DNA from: Methylomonas sp. AM2-LC | Lineage (GTDB): Bacteria > Pseudomonadota > Gammaproteobacteria > Methylococcales > Methylomonadaceae | Reading direction: 5' to 3' | Assembly (NCBI RefSeq): GCF_039904985.1 | Contig: NZ_CP157005.1 | Coordinates: forward strand, 2,914,001 to 2,978,000 | Length of the DNA: 64,000 nucleotides | Shown here: positions 27,422 through 36,591 of the stretch, in pieces | How the letters are laid out: each line of letters opens with the position of its first letter | How positions within the stretch are numbered: position 1 is the first letter of the stretch | Made by a program: the position numbers and the translations under genes | Notes under the pieces: generated by a model | Database searches by the model: none | What the model was told of the DNA's origin: nothing | What the model saw: only the letters and a program-made list of their open reading frames with translations

Positions 27422-28019
27422 TTATGCTGTAGCGATTTGCATTGCAGACTGTTTACGACGAACAACCCAGCCTAATAATGGCAAGCCTAATAACATCATT
27501 GCCCATTCTCCAGCTTCGGGAACTGCGGATACAGAATATCCTGAGTTACTGAAACCATAATGCTTTTCTGATCCAATAACGAGGTAGTTGTAACTCTGGC
27601 CGGGAACTTCGATAGAGTAAAAGTAATTTGTAGCGGTATCACCGATTGCTAAATTAGAATTGGCGAATACGAAATTGTTGTACGTACCATCGAAAGATAT
27701 TTGTGCACCACTTGATAACCAAAAACCCCCAAACAGACTGATGCTATCAACGAATAAGCTTCCATTGCCACTGAACGCAACACCATCAAAAAAAACAGAG
27801 GCATTTGAGATATTAGTAATAAAGTTACCTGTAGCGGTACCATTGAACTTAGCAATAATTTCGTCCGAGCCAATTTTCCAGTCTAATTTATATTCAGTGG
27901 TATCAGCATAGGCATAATTGATGCCAAATAATGTAAATAATACCAGCAGTTTTATAAAGCGCTTACAATCTGAGTTGAGTTGAGTTGAGTTGAGTTGAGT
28001 TGAGTTGAGTTGAATGCAT
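27422..28019 (-). CDS. PEP-CTERM exported protein, out of frame at a pentanucleotide repeat (candidate phase-variable gene)
   Basis: From the repeat end to the TAA at 27422 the minus strand has one long open frame with no start of its own. It encodes a signal peptide core (DCKRFIKLLVLFTLFGINYAYA), a beta-rich body (about 150 residues, FNGTATGNFITNISNASVFF) and the C-terminal sorting tail VPEAGEWAMMLLGLPLLGWVVRRKQS. The only start with a good ribosome site (AAGGA, six bases upstream) is the ATG at 28019. Between lies the repeat of ACTCA units. With the eight units seen, ATG reads into a stop after 18 codons. Nine or six units would join ATG to the long frame as MHS-(TQLNS)n. The paralogue at 52247 has the same signal region with an intact start. 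So this looks like a gene switched off by repeat length, or an assembly error in the repeat. Confidence 0.8.
27971..28013 (-). repeat. Pentanucleotide tandem repeat (TGAGT)8 in the 5' end of a gene
   Basis: Eight perfect copies of TGAGT plus a final TGA on the plus strand (ACTCA units on the coding strand). It begins 6 bases after the coding-strand start ATG. Loss or gain of one 5-base unit shifts the frame, as in contingency loci of pathogens. In frame only when the unit number is a multiple of three. Confidence 0.95.
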
Positions 28020-28593
28020 TATGTTTCCTTGAATTGGTTATTACAATAAATTTTCACCTAATTTAACTGATCAAAGAGGCAATCCAGCAATCCTCGCAAC
28101 AAGAACCCTAAGACTTTCCGCTTCTACCATTTGATAGAATTGGCCTTTACTCTTGTTGATTTTTTAACACATAAAACAGGTATTTTCAATTGTACCTAAC
28201 ATATTTTTCTATTCTCCACACCACTATAATCAATAAGTAGCCTATAGAGCGGAAAAGCGATAGAATTCAACCAAAAAAAATCAAGTCTATCGTTTTTCTA
28301 TATCACATTTCAAAAATAGTTGCAACTAATTGATATATATACATTATTGATAGGCCCTATAATAACTCAGTAGAATTGTAAGTACATGGACATCCCTACA
28401 ATCCCTTTCCCTCGATCGCCAGATTGCAGAGCCTAATAAAATCTATCCAAAAAATTTCATACTCCTTAATTGTTAATGCTTAACTGACCGACAGCTTTGT
28501 ATACATCAAGAGTCATTTAAAAAATTAGGCTGAATGGCAGCTTGGGGTCGATTGCGACAATTCACCACTCTAAAAAGCTGACATTCACTACAG
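28020..28593. other. Intergenic region upstream of the PEP-CTERM gene
   Basis: About 570 AT-rich bases. The ribosome site AAGGA for the minus-strand start is at 28026-28030. Otherwise no gene, hairpin or known RNA was recognised; a promoter for the minus-strand gene should lie in 28060-28200. Confidence 0.4.
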
Positions 28594-28815
28594 GTGGACT
28601 CATATCGGAACGATGGCCTGAGTGAAACGGAACTGGTTTCGGGAATACGCAAAATAGGTTTATTCAGTGTGGCAAAATTTTCTGAGGTTTCGGCTTACAA
28701 CCCTATATACGAGAAGTTAATTAAAAAATGCATGGGTAAATGGGTCATACATATTTTCCACGAAATGTCAGAAGTTCCTACAATTGATGTTAGAGCTAAT
28801 ACTATCAATATATGA
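28594..28815 (+). CDS. Hypothetical 73-residue ORF
   Basis: Starts with GTG and has no clear ribosome site. It encodes SETELVSGIRKIGLFSVAKFSE and ends HEMSEVPTIDVRANTINI. No family recognised, no signal or membrane helix. It stands alone between AT-rich gaps and could be a chance frame or a gene fragment. Confidence 0.25.
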   Translation: MDSYRNDGLSETELVSGIRKIGLFSVAKFSEVSAYNPIYEKLIKKCMGKWVIHIFHEMSEVPTIDVRANTINI

Positions 28816-28928
28816 CTGGATAAGATATAAATAAACGCCTTTCAGCTTAAAATATTGATTGCAAAAAACACGAAACTATTTTAAATAAGCGCTTAGCAAT
28901 AATTCAGTCTGTATTTTTTACATCGGTT

Positions 28929-28978
28929 CGGCTAGTCCGTTCATGGTTCGACTAAGCACACCACAAACGGACTAGCCG
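28929..28978. repeat. REP-like palindromic element (13-bp arms)
   Basis: Perfect 13-base arms CGGCTAGTCCGTT (28929-28941) and AACGGACTAGCCG (28966-28978) enclose a 24-base loop. Arms of this kind are common as dispersed intergenic palindromes in bacterial genomes. Only one copy was seen in the window. It lies between the orphan ORF and the CdtB-like gene. Confidence 0.7.
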
Positions 28979-29162
28979 ATGGTGTGCATACTGAGTTTTT
29001 GTTAGTGGTTTATAAGCAATAATTTGACTGTTATTATTAGATTTTGTGAACATCAGACGAATGAATATATGCTACTCGTCAACTTGAAAAATGGCTTAAC
29101 TGCCCTGCCTAAATTTTAACGCATTGAGAATCGAAACATCATTAACTCAGAGGAGTAACGTT

Positions 29163-29801
29163 ATGAAAGTATTTACTTGGAACACTCAAGGTGAACGTTG
29201 GACAGCAATCAAACGCCGGATTGACAAATACAATCCCGATGTTTTTTGTATACAAGAAGCGGGGAATCTTCCAAAAGCCATTGGCTACGTCGGTGAACTC
29301 ACTTTTGGTGAACCCAATGATATTGGAACTTACGAGGGCTATAAAATTTGGTTTCTGCCTTGGGATAGGAACGAAGGAAATGGCAACATTCGCTGTTCCA
29401 TGGCTATGCTCTTTCAAGATGGCGGCGTACCCGCCGTTTCATGGTCGACAGACACCTACAAACGTCCTGTCATGCGCAAATCCATCGGCACCAAATACTA
29501 TGTGGCCAACATTCATGCGGGTGGGCAAGAGTATATCAACCAGGCGATTCTAAGTGCAAAAACCAATGCAGGCAATCGGACATGGATCGTAGCCGGTGAT
29601 TTTAATCAAAACGCAAAACAAAACATGCCCTGGTTGGATAGACGCGGAGGCACTATCATTGCTCCTGACAAAGCCACACGCCCTGCGAGTGGTAAAGTGC
29701 TTGATTATGCCATCAGCAGTGACGAATTGGGGGCGGCGAGCGTCGATGGCGAACCAGACTACGGCGGCTCTGATCACCGCTCGGTTGATATTGATTGGTG
29801 A
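29163..29801 (+). CDS. CdtB-like endonuclease/exonuclease/phosphatase
   Basis: A 212-residue DNase I-fold protein close in pattern to CdtB, the catalytic subunit of cytolethal distending toxin. Shared features: TWNTQGERW (residues 5-13, Asn7), CIQEAGNLP with metal Glu32, RPVMRKSIGTKYYVANIHAG with catalytic His118, WIVAGDFNQN (Asp146, Asn148), RPASGKVLDYAIS (Asp181) and GGSDHRSVD (Asp204, His205). All residues expected for phosphodiester cleavage are present. The start at 29163 follows GAGGAG by eight bases; an upstream in-frame start at 29124 is less likely. There is no signal peptide and no cdtA/cdtC nearby. It could be an orphan CdtB homologue, an effector, or an ordinary EEP phosphatase; CdtB-like is favoured by RPVMRKSIG and RPASGKVLDYA. 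Confidence 0.82.
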   Translation: MKVFTWNTQGERWTAIKRRIDKYNPDVFCIQEAGNLPKAIGYVGELTFGEPNDIGTYEGYKIWFLPWDRNEGNGNIRCSMAMLFQDGGVPAVSWSTDTYKRPVMRKSIGTKYYVANIHAGGQEYINQAILSAKTNAGNRTWIVAGDFNQNAKQNMPWLDRRGGTIIAPDKATRPASGKVLDYAISSDELGAASVDGEPDYGGSDHRSVDIDW

Positions 29802-29808
29802 TTGAAAG

Positions 29809-30489
29809 TTACATTGACAACTTTTGATTAATTTGCAAAAGATATTCCGCTACTTTGTTTAAGTCTTCTGCTATTGCCAGCGCTTGACATTGCGCATGCT
29901 GGTTAGCTGGTAATACAGAGGGAATATAAATACACGGTGCATTGGCTGCTGTAGCTGCATTGACACCAATAGCAGAATCCTCTAACACCAGACAATGCTG
30001 AATGTCTACACCCAGTAATGCACTGGTTTTTAGATAGATATCGGGTGCCGGTTTAGCGAAAACCACATCTTCTGAAGTGACGATAAGTTTAAATACATCC
30101 GCCACACCAGCTACATTTAAACAATGTAAGGCATTGGTTTTTTTGCTGTTTGTGGCCAGCGCGTAGGGTAGGTTCAGTTGTTTAATCACATCCAGCAGAT
30201 TAAAAAAACCGGGTTTAACTGGAATGCCTGTGGTTTTAACATGAGCATGCCAATAACTTGAACTAAGCTTGGTAAAATGCTGATAATCTATGCCGTTTTC
30301 GCAATATTCATTAAAAGCAATTTCTAATTGTCTGCTTTCAATACCCGACAATGATTGCAAAAAATCCATGCTTAACGAAAAAGACAGACTAGTGGCGGCT
30401 TGTTGCCAAGCTAGCATATAGGTGCTTTCGGTATCCAGTACTAAGCCATCCATATCAAAAATGACCGCTTTGATAGACTGTTTAAGCAC
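29809..30489 (-). CDS. HAD superfamily hydrolase (beta-phosphoglucomutase-like)
   Basis: A 226-residue cytoplasmic phosphatase or phosphomutase. HAD motif I is FDMDGLVLDTESTYM (near residue 11), motif II LPYALATNSKK (about 105) and motif III with IV in FAKPAPDIYLKTSALLGVDIQHCLVLEDSAIGVNAA (about 155-180). The cap between motif I and II is helical (subfamily I). Phosphoglycolate or sugar phosphate substrates are both possible. Its start overlaps the nucleotidyltransferase-like gene stop by 8 bases, so the two are co-transcribed. Confidence 0.9.
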   Translation of the reverse strand: MLKQSIKAVIFDMDGLVLDTESTYMLAWQQAATSLSFSLSMDFLQSLSGIESRQLEIAFNEYCENGIDYQHFTKLSSSYWHAHVKTTGIPVKPGFFNLLDVIKQLNLPYALATNSKKTNALHCLNVAGVADVFKLIVTSEDVVFAKPAPDIYLKTSALLGVDIQHCLVLEDSAIGVNAATAANAPCIYIPSVLPANQHAQCQALAIAEDLNKVAEYLLQINQKLSM

Positions 30490-31420
30490 GTATCACCTTA
30501 ATATATTCACCTTTGGCTTCACGATTAGAGCCAACAACAATGCGTTTGCGTCCGGCCTCATCGGCTTCTAATTGACCAGAAATCAATACTTGTTCGCCGG
30601 TTATTGCTTGCCCTGTATAAGTAGCGGTGTAACTGACCAAGGTTTGAATTTCGGCATGTTGCAAGGAAAATTGTGCAGGATAATCAAAGCCAAAATGATC
30701 ATCAGTGACCAGCGTCTGCAATTGTATGGCACCCAATTTATGATAATGGTGCAGTTTACTTTCTGTACCGGGTATTACTAAACTTAAATCAAACTTACGT
30801 TGGTTAATCATGCCTTTATTAAATTTGCGTTGTTCATGCCATATATAGTCAGCCAATGACAAATCACAATCGCGTCGCTCATAACTGGCTAACCAGTCTT
30901 GCGCTTGCAAGTTGTGACATTGCTGCGCTGCTAAATGATGCTTAAGACGTTGCCGGATATGATGAAACACTGCACGATCATAACAAACAATATCAATATC
31001 CGATTCTGGATTATAGACGCCAGGTAACAACGATCCCGTTATTCCCAGATGTGGCAGTACAACGCCCTCACCCGCCAACAACCTACATAATTCCTGCAAA
31101 TCTACAATCACCTGATCTGGCGCTACCTCAGCGAGTAATTGTTGTAATCGCGTTTGCGGTGCATAGTGCTTAATGATGGCATCCGGTGCAACAGCATGCA
31201 GATGTGCATCGCGTTCTGCTGAAAAAAACAGATACTGCGGATGATATGTATTCAAATACTGGTTGGCGGCTAGTGTATTTACTTTTTTCCAACCCTGCTT
31301 GCTTAGCACATAGCGCAAAAAACACAGCACTTTATCGGCCTCCAGTGACTCAGCCACCACTGCAAACAATAAACCTTCCTGGGTTTCTATAAAATCTTTT
31401 ACTTTATAAGTATCGGTCAT
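30482..31420 (-). CDS. Nucleotidyltransferase-like protein
   Basis: A 312-residue protein. Its mid region has LGITGSLLPGVYNPESDIDIVCYD (about residues 126-148), the GS...DxD pattern of the nucleotidyltransferase superfamily (the two Asp are metal ligands). The rest is not like a known transferase: the N-terminal 100 residues (MTDTYKVKDFIETQEGLLFAVVAE) and the C-terminal RIVVGSNREAKGEYIKV are unassigned. The downstream HAD gene overlaps it. I cannot name the reaction; a polymerase-beta fold enzyme that modifies a small substrate is likely. Confidence 0.65.
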   Translation of the reverse strand: MTDTYKVKDFIETQEGLLFAVVAESLEADKVLCFLRYVLSKQGWKKVNTLAANQYLNTYHPQYLFFSAERDAHLHAVAPDAIIKHYAPQTRLQQLLAEVAPDQVIVDLQELCRLLAGEGVVLPHLGITGSLLPGVYNPESDIDIVCYDRAVFHHIRQRLKHHLAAQQCHNLQAQDWLASYERRDCDLSLADYIWHEQRKFNKGMINQRKFDLSLVIPGTESKLHHYHKLGAIQLQTLVTDDHFGFDYPAQFSLQHAEIQTLVSYTATYTGQAITGEQVLISGQLEADEAGRKRIVVGSNREAKGEYIKVIRA

Positions 31421-31514
31421 TTAATTGCATGAGCACGTTATTGTTAGGTAGCCAGATAAAGCAGCATTTATAAATATTAATCAATGTAGCTAGCAGAGTG
31501 GTAAAAAAGAGGGC

Positions 31515-31544
31515 AAATAATTTAAAACCGATTTTAAATTATTT
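31515..31544. other. AT-rich perfect hairpin upstream of pntA
   Basis: Arms AAATAATTTAAAA (31515-31527) and TTTTAAATTATTT (31532-31544) with a CCGA loop; the flanks GGGC and TCTCCC extend it loosely. Lies in the 335-base gap between pntA (start 31756) and the minus-strand nucleotidyltransferase gene. It could terminate minus-strand transcription weakly or bind a regulator. Confidence 0.45.
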
Positions 31545-31755
31545 TCTCCCATTTCACAGAAATGCATTGAAAAAAAACAAGCAATCTCATATTCTCACTC
31601 ACGCACAGCTTACAATAGCGTTACAGTTTTTTTAGCCTACAATAACCATAATTGCTAATCTTGGGTTGACTATGGCGCTAGTAACTATGTTTTATCTCAA
31701 TTGCTAGTCAGCGTTTAACTGACAGTTAATACCCCTCCATCATATAGGAGATAGC

Positions 31756-33309
31756 ATGAAAATTGGTATTCCAAAGGAAATTTACACGGGTGAAAACCGC
31801 GTTGCCACCACACCTGAAGCGGCTGAAAAAATAATAAAACTAGGCTTTGAAGTCTATGTACAATCCGGCGCAGGTAATGCGGCCAATATCACGGATGCTG
31901 CTTACCAGCAAGCAGGTGTCACCATTCTTGATACCGCACAGGCTATCTGGGATACAGCAGACATTATCCTGAAAATCCGTGCGCCACAGCGGCGTTTGGA
32001 TTTAGGTTTGGACGAACTGGGACTAATTAAGAACGGTCAGATTATTATCAGTTTTATCTGGCCTGCACAAAATCCCGATTTGATGGATACGCTGGCTGCT
32101 AAAAATACCACTGTGTTAGCCATGGATAGTGTGCCACGTATGTCACGCGCTCAAAAAATGGATGCGCTTAGCTCCATGGCCAATATTGCAGGCTATCGAG
32201 CAATTGTAGAAGCTGCGCAACATTTTGGACGCTTCTTTACCGGACAAATTACTGCCGCAGGTAAAATACCACCCGCTAAAGTACTGGTTATTGGTGCGGG
32301 AGTTGCGGGTCTGGCTGCTATTGGTGCTGCTAAAAGTATGGGTGCTATCGTACGTGCGTTTGATACTCGACCCGAAGTAAAAGAACAAATCGAGAGTATG
32401 GATGCCGAATTCCTGATGCTGGATTTCAAAGAAGAAGGAAGCGGTACTGGCGGTTATGCCAAAACCATGTCCAAAGAATTTATAGAAGCTGAAATGGCAC
32501 TGTTTGCGCAACAGGCTCAAGAAGTGGATATTATCGTTACTACTGCTTTAATTCCCGGCAAGCCCGCTCCAGAACTGATTACTGCCGAGATGGTAGCATC
32601 TATGAAGCAAGGTAGTGTGATTGTCGATTTAGCAGCAGAACAAGGTGGCAACTGCGCTTTAACTGAACGTGATGCGGTAGTGGTTAAACACGGTGTTACC
32701 CTGATTGGTTATACCAATCTCCCCAGTCGGCTGGCGAATCAATCCAGTCAACTCTATGCCACCAATCTACGGCATTTACTCACTGATTTATCCCCAAATA
32801 AAGACGGCACTGTATTTGTAAACATGGAGGATGAAGTCATCCGCGGTGCTACCGTCATAAAAGAAGGTAACATCACTTGGCCGCCTCCCCCACCCAAACT
32901 CTCTGCAGCCCCAGCCAAACCGGTTGTGGAAGTGGCAAGTAGCGCACTAGAAACTGACAACAAAAAATCAGCTTTAGCGCAATGGTTACCTTTGTTGATA
33001 GGGGGAGCCGCATTTTTTGGTCTAGGTGCGGTTGCACCCGAATCGTTCTTGTCACATTTTACGGTGTTTGTACTGGCCTGTTTTGTAGGCTATCAGGTGA
33101 TCTGGAATGTTTCGCCATCCTTACACACACCACTGATGAGTGTCACCAATGCCATTAGCGGCATTATTGTCATTGGTGCTTTAGTGCAGGTATCGGCAAC
33201 ACTGTCTATTATCAAAATCTTGTCAGGATTGGCCATTCTGATTGCTTCCATTAATATTGCCGGTGGCTTTTTGGTCACTCGTCGTATGCTCGAAATGTTC
33301 CGGAAATAA
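31756..33309 (+). CDS. pntA: NAD(P) transhydrogenase subunit alpha (fused)
   Basis: A 517-residue alpha subunit of the proton-translocating transhydrogenase, which transfers hydride from NADH to NADP+ using the proton gradient. The NAD(H)-binding domain I spans about residues 1-380 ([21 protein letters not shown], then [32 protein letters not shown] at about 173). Four membrane helices (about 415-515) close it. So it corresponds to PntAA and PntAB fused, as in E. coli. The ribosome site is GGAG before ATG 31756. The 10-base gap to pntB shows one operon, which ends in a terminator at 34725. Confidence 0.97.
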   Translation: MKIGIPKEIYTGENRVATTPEAAEKIIKLGFEVYVQSGAGNAANITDAAYQQAGVTILDTAQAIWDTADIILKIRAPQRRLDLGLDELGLIKNGQIIISFIWPAQNPDLMDTLAAKNTTVLAMDSVPRMSRAQKMDALSSMANIAGYRAIVEAAQHFGRFFTGQITAAGKIPPAKVLVIGAGVAGLAAIGAAKSMGAIVRAFDTRPEVKEQIESMDAEFLMLDFKEEGSGTGGYAKTMSKEFIEAEMALFAQQAQEVDIIVTTALIPGKPAPELITAEMVASMKQGSVIVDLAAEQGGNCALTERDAVVVKHGVTLIGYTNLPSRLANQSSQLYATNLRHLLTDLSPNKDGTVFVNMEDEVIRGATVIKEGNITWPPPPPKLSAAPAKPVVEVASSALETDNKKSALAQWLPLLIGGAAFFGLGAVAPESFLSHFTVFVLACFVGYQVIWNVSPSLHTPLMSVTNAISGIIVIGALVQVSATLSIIKILSGLAILIASINIAGGFLVTRRMLEMFRK

Positions 33310-33319
33310 GGAGAACACT

Positions 33320-34711
33320 ATGACACACGGTTTGGTCACAATGGCTTACATAGCTGCATCTATTTTATTTATTTTGAGCTTAAGCGGGTTAAGTCGACAA
33401 GATAGCTCGCGTCGTGGCAATTATTTTGGCATGGTGGGTATGACCATTGCCATACTAGCCACGGTGCTTAGTAGTAGCGTTCATGCCAACTACGCAATCT
33501 TGATCGTTGCGCTGCTTATTGGCGGTTTTATCGGCTCCAGAGCCGCCGCCAAGGTAGAAATGACGCAAATGCCTGAGTTGGTTGCCCTAATGCACAGTCT
33601 GGTGGGTATGGCTGCTGTATTGGTGGGCTATGCCAATTTTCTGGAAGAAGCATCACCGTTACTGGGTGCAGAAAAAACCATACATGAAGTGGAAATTTAC
33701 ATTGGTATTTTCATTGGTGCCGTTACTTTTTCCGGTTCGGTCATTGCGTTCGGTAAATTGTGCGGCAAAATCAGTGGTAAACCGCTTTTATTACCTGCGC
33801 GGCACTGGTTTAACCTATTACTGCTAATTGCCACTTTCATCTTGGGTTATTTTTTCCTGGCTGGTGCCGCCAGCAATACCAGCCTGACACCGTTATTGAT
33901 TATGACGGTAATCGCCTTGATATTGGGTGTACATATGGTGATGGCCATCGGTGGTGCAGATATGCCAGTGGTAGTTTCTATGTTAAATAGTTATTCGGGG
34001 TGGGCAGCCGCTGCGACAGGCTTTATGCTGAATAACGATTTACTGATAGTCACTGGCGCACTGGTCGGTAGTAGTGGTGCCATCCTTAGCTATATTATGT
34101 GTCGGGCCATGAATCGTCACTTCTTAAGCGTCATTGCTGGTGGTTTTGGCAGCGCAGGTGGCGAAGCGGCAGAAGTGGTTGGCGAAGTGTATCCCATCGA
34201 AGCAGAAGAAACCGCGCAATTGCTGCACGATGCTAAAAACATCGTAATTATTCCAGGCTATGGTATGGCGGTGGCGCAAGCGCAGCACACGGTTAACGAA
34301 ATTACCAAATTGCTGATCAGTCAGGGAAAAAAAGTACGCTTTGCCATACATCCTGTTGCTGGACGTATGCCAGGACATATGAATGTACTGCTGGCAGAAG
34401 CCAAAGTACCGTATGACATTGTATTTGAAATGGATGAGATCAATCCAGAATTCCCGCACGTAGATGTGTCTATCGTGATTGGAGCCAACGATATTGTTAA
34501 CCCTTCTGCTCTGGATGATCCTAACAGCCCCATTGCCGGTATGCCGGTATTGGAATGCTGGAAAAGCGCCACAACTATCGTAATGAAACGCAGTATGGCA
34601 TCTGGTTATGCTGGCGTAGGTAATCCATTATTTGTACACGAAAACACACGGATGTTATTTGGTGATGCTAACGATAGATTATTAGCGTTGTTGAAAGCGC
34701 TGCAAGGTTAA
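33320..34711 (+). CDS. pntB: NAD(P) transhydrogenase subunit beta
   Basis: A 463-residue subunit with the rest of the membrane domain and the NADP(H)-binding domain III. The ATG at 33320 has a GGAG ribosome site; an earlier in-frame start at 33242 would overlap pntA by 68 bases and add a non-conserved leader. Helices occupy about residues 1-270. Domain III has [47 protein letters not shown] and [16 protein letters not shown], the NADP-binding loops. It completes the transhydrogenase with pntA. Confidence 0.97.
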   Translation: MTHGLVTMAYIAASILFILSLSGLSRQDSSRRGNYFGMVGMTIAILATVLSSSVHANYAILIVALLIGGFIGSRAAAKVEMTQMPELVALMHSLVGMAAVLVGYANFLEEASPLLGAEKTIHEVEIYIGIFIGAVTFSGSVIAFGKLCGKISGKPLLLPARHWFNLLLLIATFILGYFFLAGAASNTSLTPLLIMTVIALILGVHMVMAIGGADMPVVVSMLNSYSGWAAAATGFMLNNDLLIVTGALVGSSGAILSYIMCRAMNRHFLSVIAGGFGSAGGEAAEVVGEVYPIEAEETAQLLHDAKNIVIIPGYGMAVAQAQHTVNEITKLLISQGKKVRFAIHPVAGRMPGHMNVLLAEAKVPYDIVFEMDEINPEFPHVDVSIVIGANDIVNPSALDDPNSPIAGMPVLECWKSATTIVMKRSMASGYAGVGNPLFVHENTRMLFGDANDRLLALLKALQG

Positions 34712-34724
34712 ACATTAAGTTTCT

Positions 34725-34758
34725 AACTGGGTTGTTTTATTTCGCAACCCAGTTTTAA
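34725..34758 (+). terminator. Rho-independent terminator of pntAB
   Basis: Arms AACTGGGTTG (34725-34734) and CAACCCAGTT (34745-34754), 10-base loop, followed by TTAA. Starts 14 bases after the pntB stop. Confidence 0.75.
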
Positions 34759-35044
34759 TAGTGCGTGATAGCAATTTAACAGGGTACAGACCAGAATAGC
34801 ATTTGCTGGGCTTACTTACTCTGCACATTGTAAGCGACAGACTGGTTGTCAGTTATCGACTATTTGTCAAATGCAATGAAATACCCTAAGCTTGACATTA
34901 GCGTTTAGATAGAGTTGAATTTGTCGGAATTGGTATTGATTCGGCAGCGCATTTCACTAGCCCTTCCTATAAATTCATTCGCCTCTCTGGCAATACCCGC
35001 TCATATAATTTTTTTGCTAACCCCACCTATCCAGGAGATTAACC

Positions 35045-35809
35045 ATGCGTTTTTTAGCACCACAACCAGTGAGTATTGGCAAAATACTGGATGCGAGTTT
35101 TAAATTATACAGAGCCAGTTTTTCTAAATTGTTGGTGTTTATGCTGATTTCAGCTAGCTTTCAAGTAATATTCGGTTTGTTACAGATGTGGTTGTATAAA
35201 GATCAAGCGCAATCACCCAATTTGCCACTGATTATTTATAATGAACATCCGGTATTGATGATCTGCGTTCTGCTAATCTCTTCTATCATTACTTTTACCT
35301 TACACGTCGCCATTATTTATCGTATCAATAATCTGGAACACCAACAGCAAGATAGCATTGCTGATGCCCTAAGTTTTGGCTTTAGAAAAACCCCACGCTT
35401 ATTTCTCGGTTATTTTCTGTATATACTTGCTGTGATGATCGGCACTCTATTATTAATTATACCGGGAATTATTCTGATGCTATCACTGAGTTTCTTCCTG
35501 TATTTTGTTGTGCTGGATTCACTGAAAGCCTATGCCAGTTTAAGAGCCAGCCATCGCTTAATCTGGGGAAATTGGTGGCGCACTTTGGGGGTATATACAG
35601 CTCCCGGTGTGATTATGATCGTACTGATTTTTTCTCTGGGGGGCATCATTGGTTTAGTGACCGGCGGTAATATCTTTGTTACCCAAGGTATCAGCAACTT
35701 TGTCATGGCTTTTATTACCCCGTATTTCTTTACGCTGGGTTATGTGCAGTTTCATGATCTTAAATTACGAAAATCCGGTAGCGATTTAGAAGCACGTTTA
35801 AACAATTAA
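35045..35809 (+). CDS. YciC-like multi-pass membrane protein, paralogue 1
   Basis: A 254-residue integral membrane protein with about six helices. Its start (MRFLAPQPVSIGKILDASFKLYRASFSKLL) and the block LLIIPGIILMLSLSFFLYFVVLDSLKAYASLRASHRLIWGNWWRTLGVY are typical of the family related to the membrane domain of glycerophosphodiester phosphodiesterases. First gene of the eight-gene MoxR operon; the next gene is its paralogue (29-base gap). Role unknown; the operon context suggests membrane handling or complex assembly. Confidence 0.85.
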   Translation: MRFLAPQPVSIGKILDASFKLYRASFSKLLVFMLISASFQVIFGLLQMWLYKDQAQSPNLPLIIYNEHPVLMICVLLISSIITFTLHVAIIYRINNLEHQQQDSIADALSFGFRKTPRLFLGYFLYILAVMIGTLLLIIPGIILMLSLSFFLYFVVLDSLKAYASLRASHRLIWGNWWRTLGVYTAPGVIMIVLIFSLGGIIGLVTGGNIFVTQGISNFVMAFITPYFFTLGYVQFHDLKLRKSGSDLEARLNN

Positions 35810-35838
35810 CTCCCCTATCCGTATTACAAGGACGTCAT

Positions 35839-36591
35839 ATGCGTTTTTTAGCAACACACCCGGTGAATGTTGGCAAAATACTGGATAGTAGTTATCGGTT
35901 ATTGATGGCCAGTTACTCTAAACTGTTAGTCTATATGTTTGCTAGCGGGATTAACGAAATTTTTCTTAATGACTTAATTGAGAAAGTTAGTGCCTCTTCT
36001 TTCACCGCCCTACTGGAAGATCCACAAACGAGTGTAAGTTTGTTTGTTGGTTTTACAGGGTACTATCTGTTTAACTGTTTATGCACTGCGGGCATGACAT
36101 ACCGAATTAACAATATTACCCATCAGCAGCAAGACAGCTTGTTAGACAGCTTGAAATTTAGCTTTAAAAAACTACCTGCATTATTCTTTGCAGCCATACT
36201 CTATTGGCTTGCGGTTATTGTCGGAGTGGTATTACTGGTTATTCCCGGCATTTATTTAATGTTTTCACTCAATTTTTGTTTTTTATTTATCATACTGGAA
36301 TCGGCCAGCCCCTATCAAAGCTTAAAAGCCAGTCATCAATTAATTAAAGGGGCATGGTGGCGCATAACTGGAATATATACGGCACCCTCTGTCATTTTAA
36401 TCGTGCTGATATTATTAATCGCTATGGTATTTAGCCAGTTTTTTCCGAATGACAAAGCCTTAGAGGACAGTGTAACCAACTTTTTGGTAGCATTTATCAC
36501 GCCCTATTTTCTGGTGCTGGGTTACGTACAATATCACGACCAAAAACTGCGTAAAATCGGCAGCGATTTAGACACACGGTTGAGCAACTAA
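35839..36591 (+). CDS. YciC-like multi-pass membrane protein, paralogue 2
   Basis: A 250-residue copy of the preceding gene: same start pattern (MRFLATHPVNVGKILDSSYRLLMASYSKLL), same LVIPGIYLMFSLNFCFLFIILESASPYQSLKASHQLIKGAWWRITGIY block and the same ending (GSDLDTRLSN compared with GSDLEARLNN). So the two arose by tandem duplication and have diverged most in the first loop (residues about 40-80). The next gene begins within its stop (one-base overlap), so translation is coupled. Confidence 0.85.
   Translation: MRFLATHPVNVGKILDSSYRLLMASYSKLLVYMFASGINEIFLNDLIEKVSASSFTALLEDPQTSVSLFVGFTGYYLFNCLCTAGMTYRINNITHQQQDSLLDSLKFSFKKLPALFFAAILYWLAVIVGVVLLVIPGIYLMFSLNFCFLFIILESASPYQSLKASHQLIKGAWWRITGIYTAPSVILIVLILLIAMVFSQFFPNDKALEDSVTNFLVAFITPYFLVLGYVQYHDQKLRKIGSDLDTRLSN

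Noticed and set aside
27961..28019. CRISPR-like or microsatellite noise
   Set aside because: Pure 5-base repeats without spacers; not a CRISPR. I consider it a coding repeat because of the start codon and ribosome site at one end and a secreted-protein frame at the other.
28021..28593. Possible small RNA or riboswitch
   Set aside because: No conserved RNA pattern or strong hairpin recognised.
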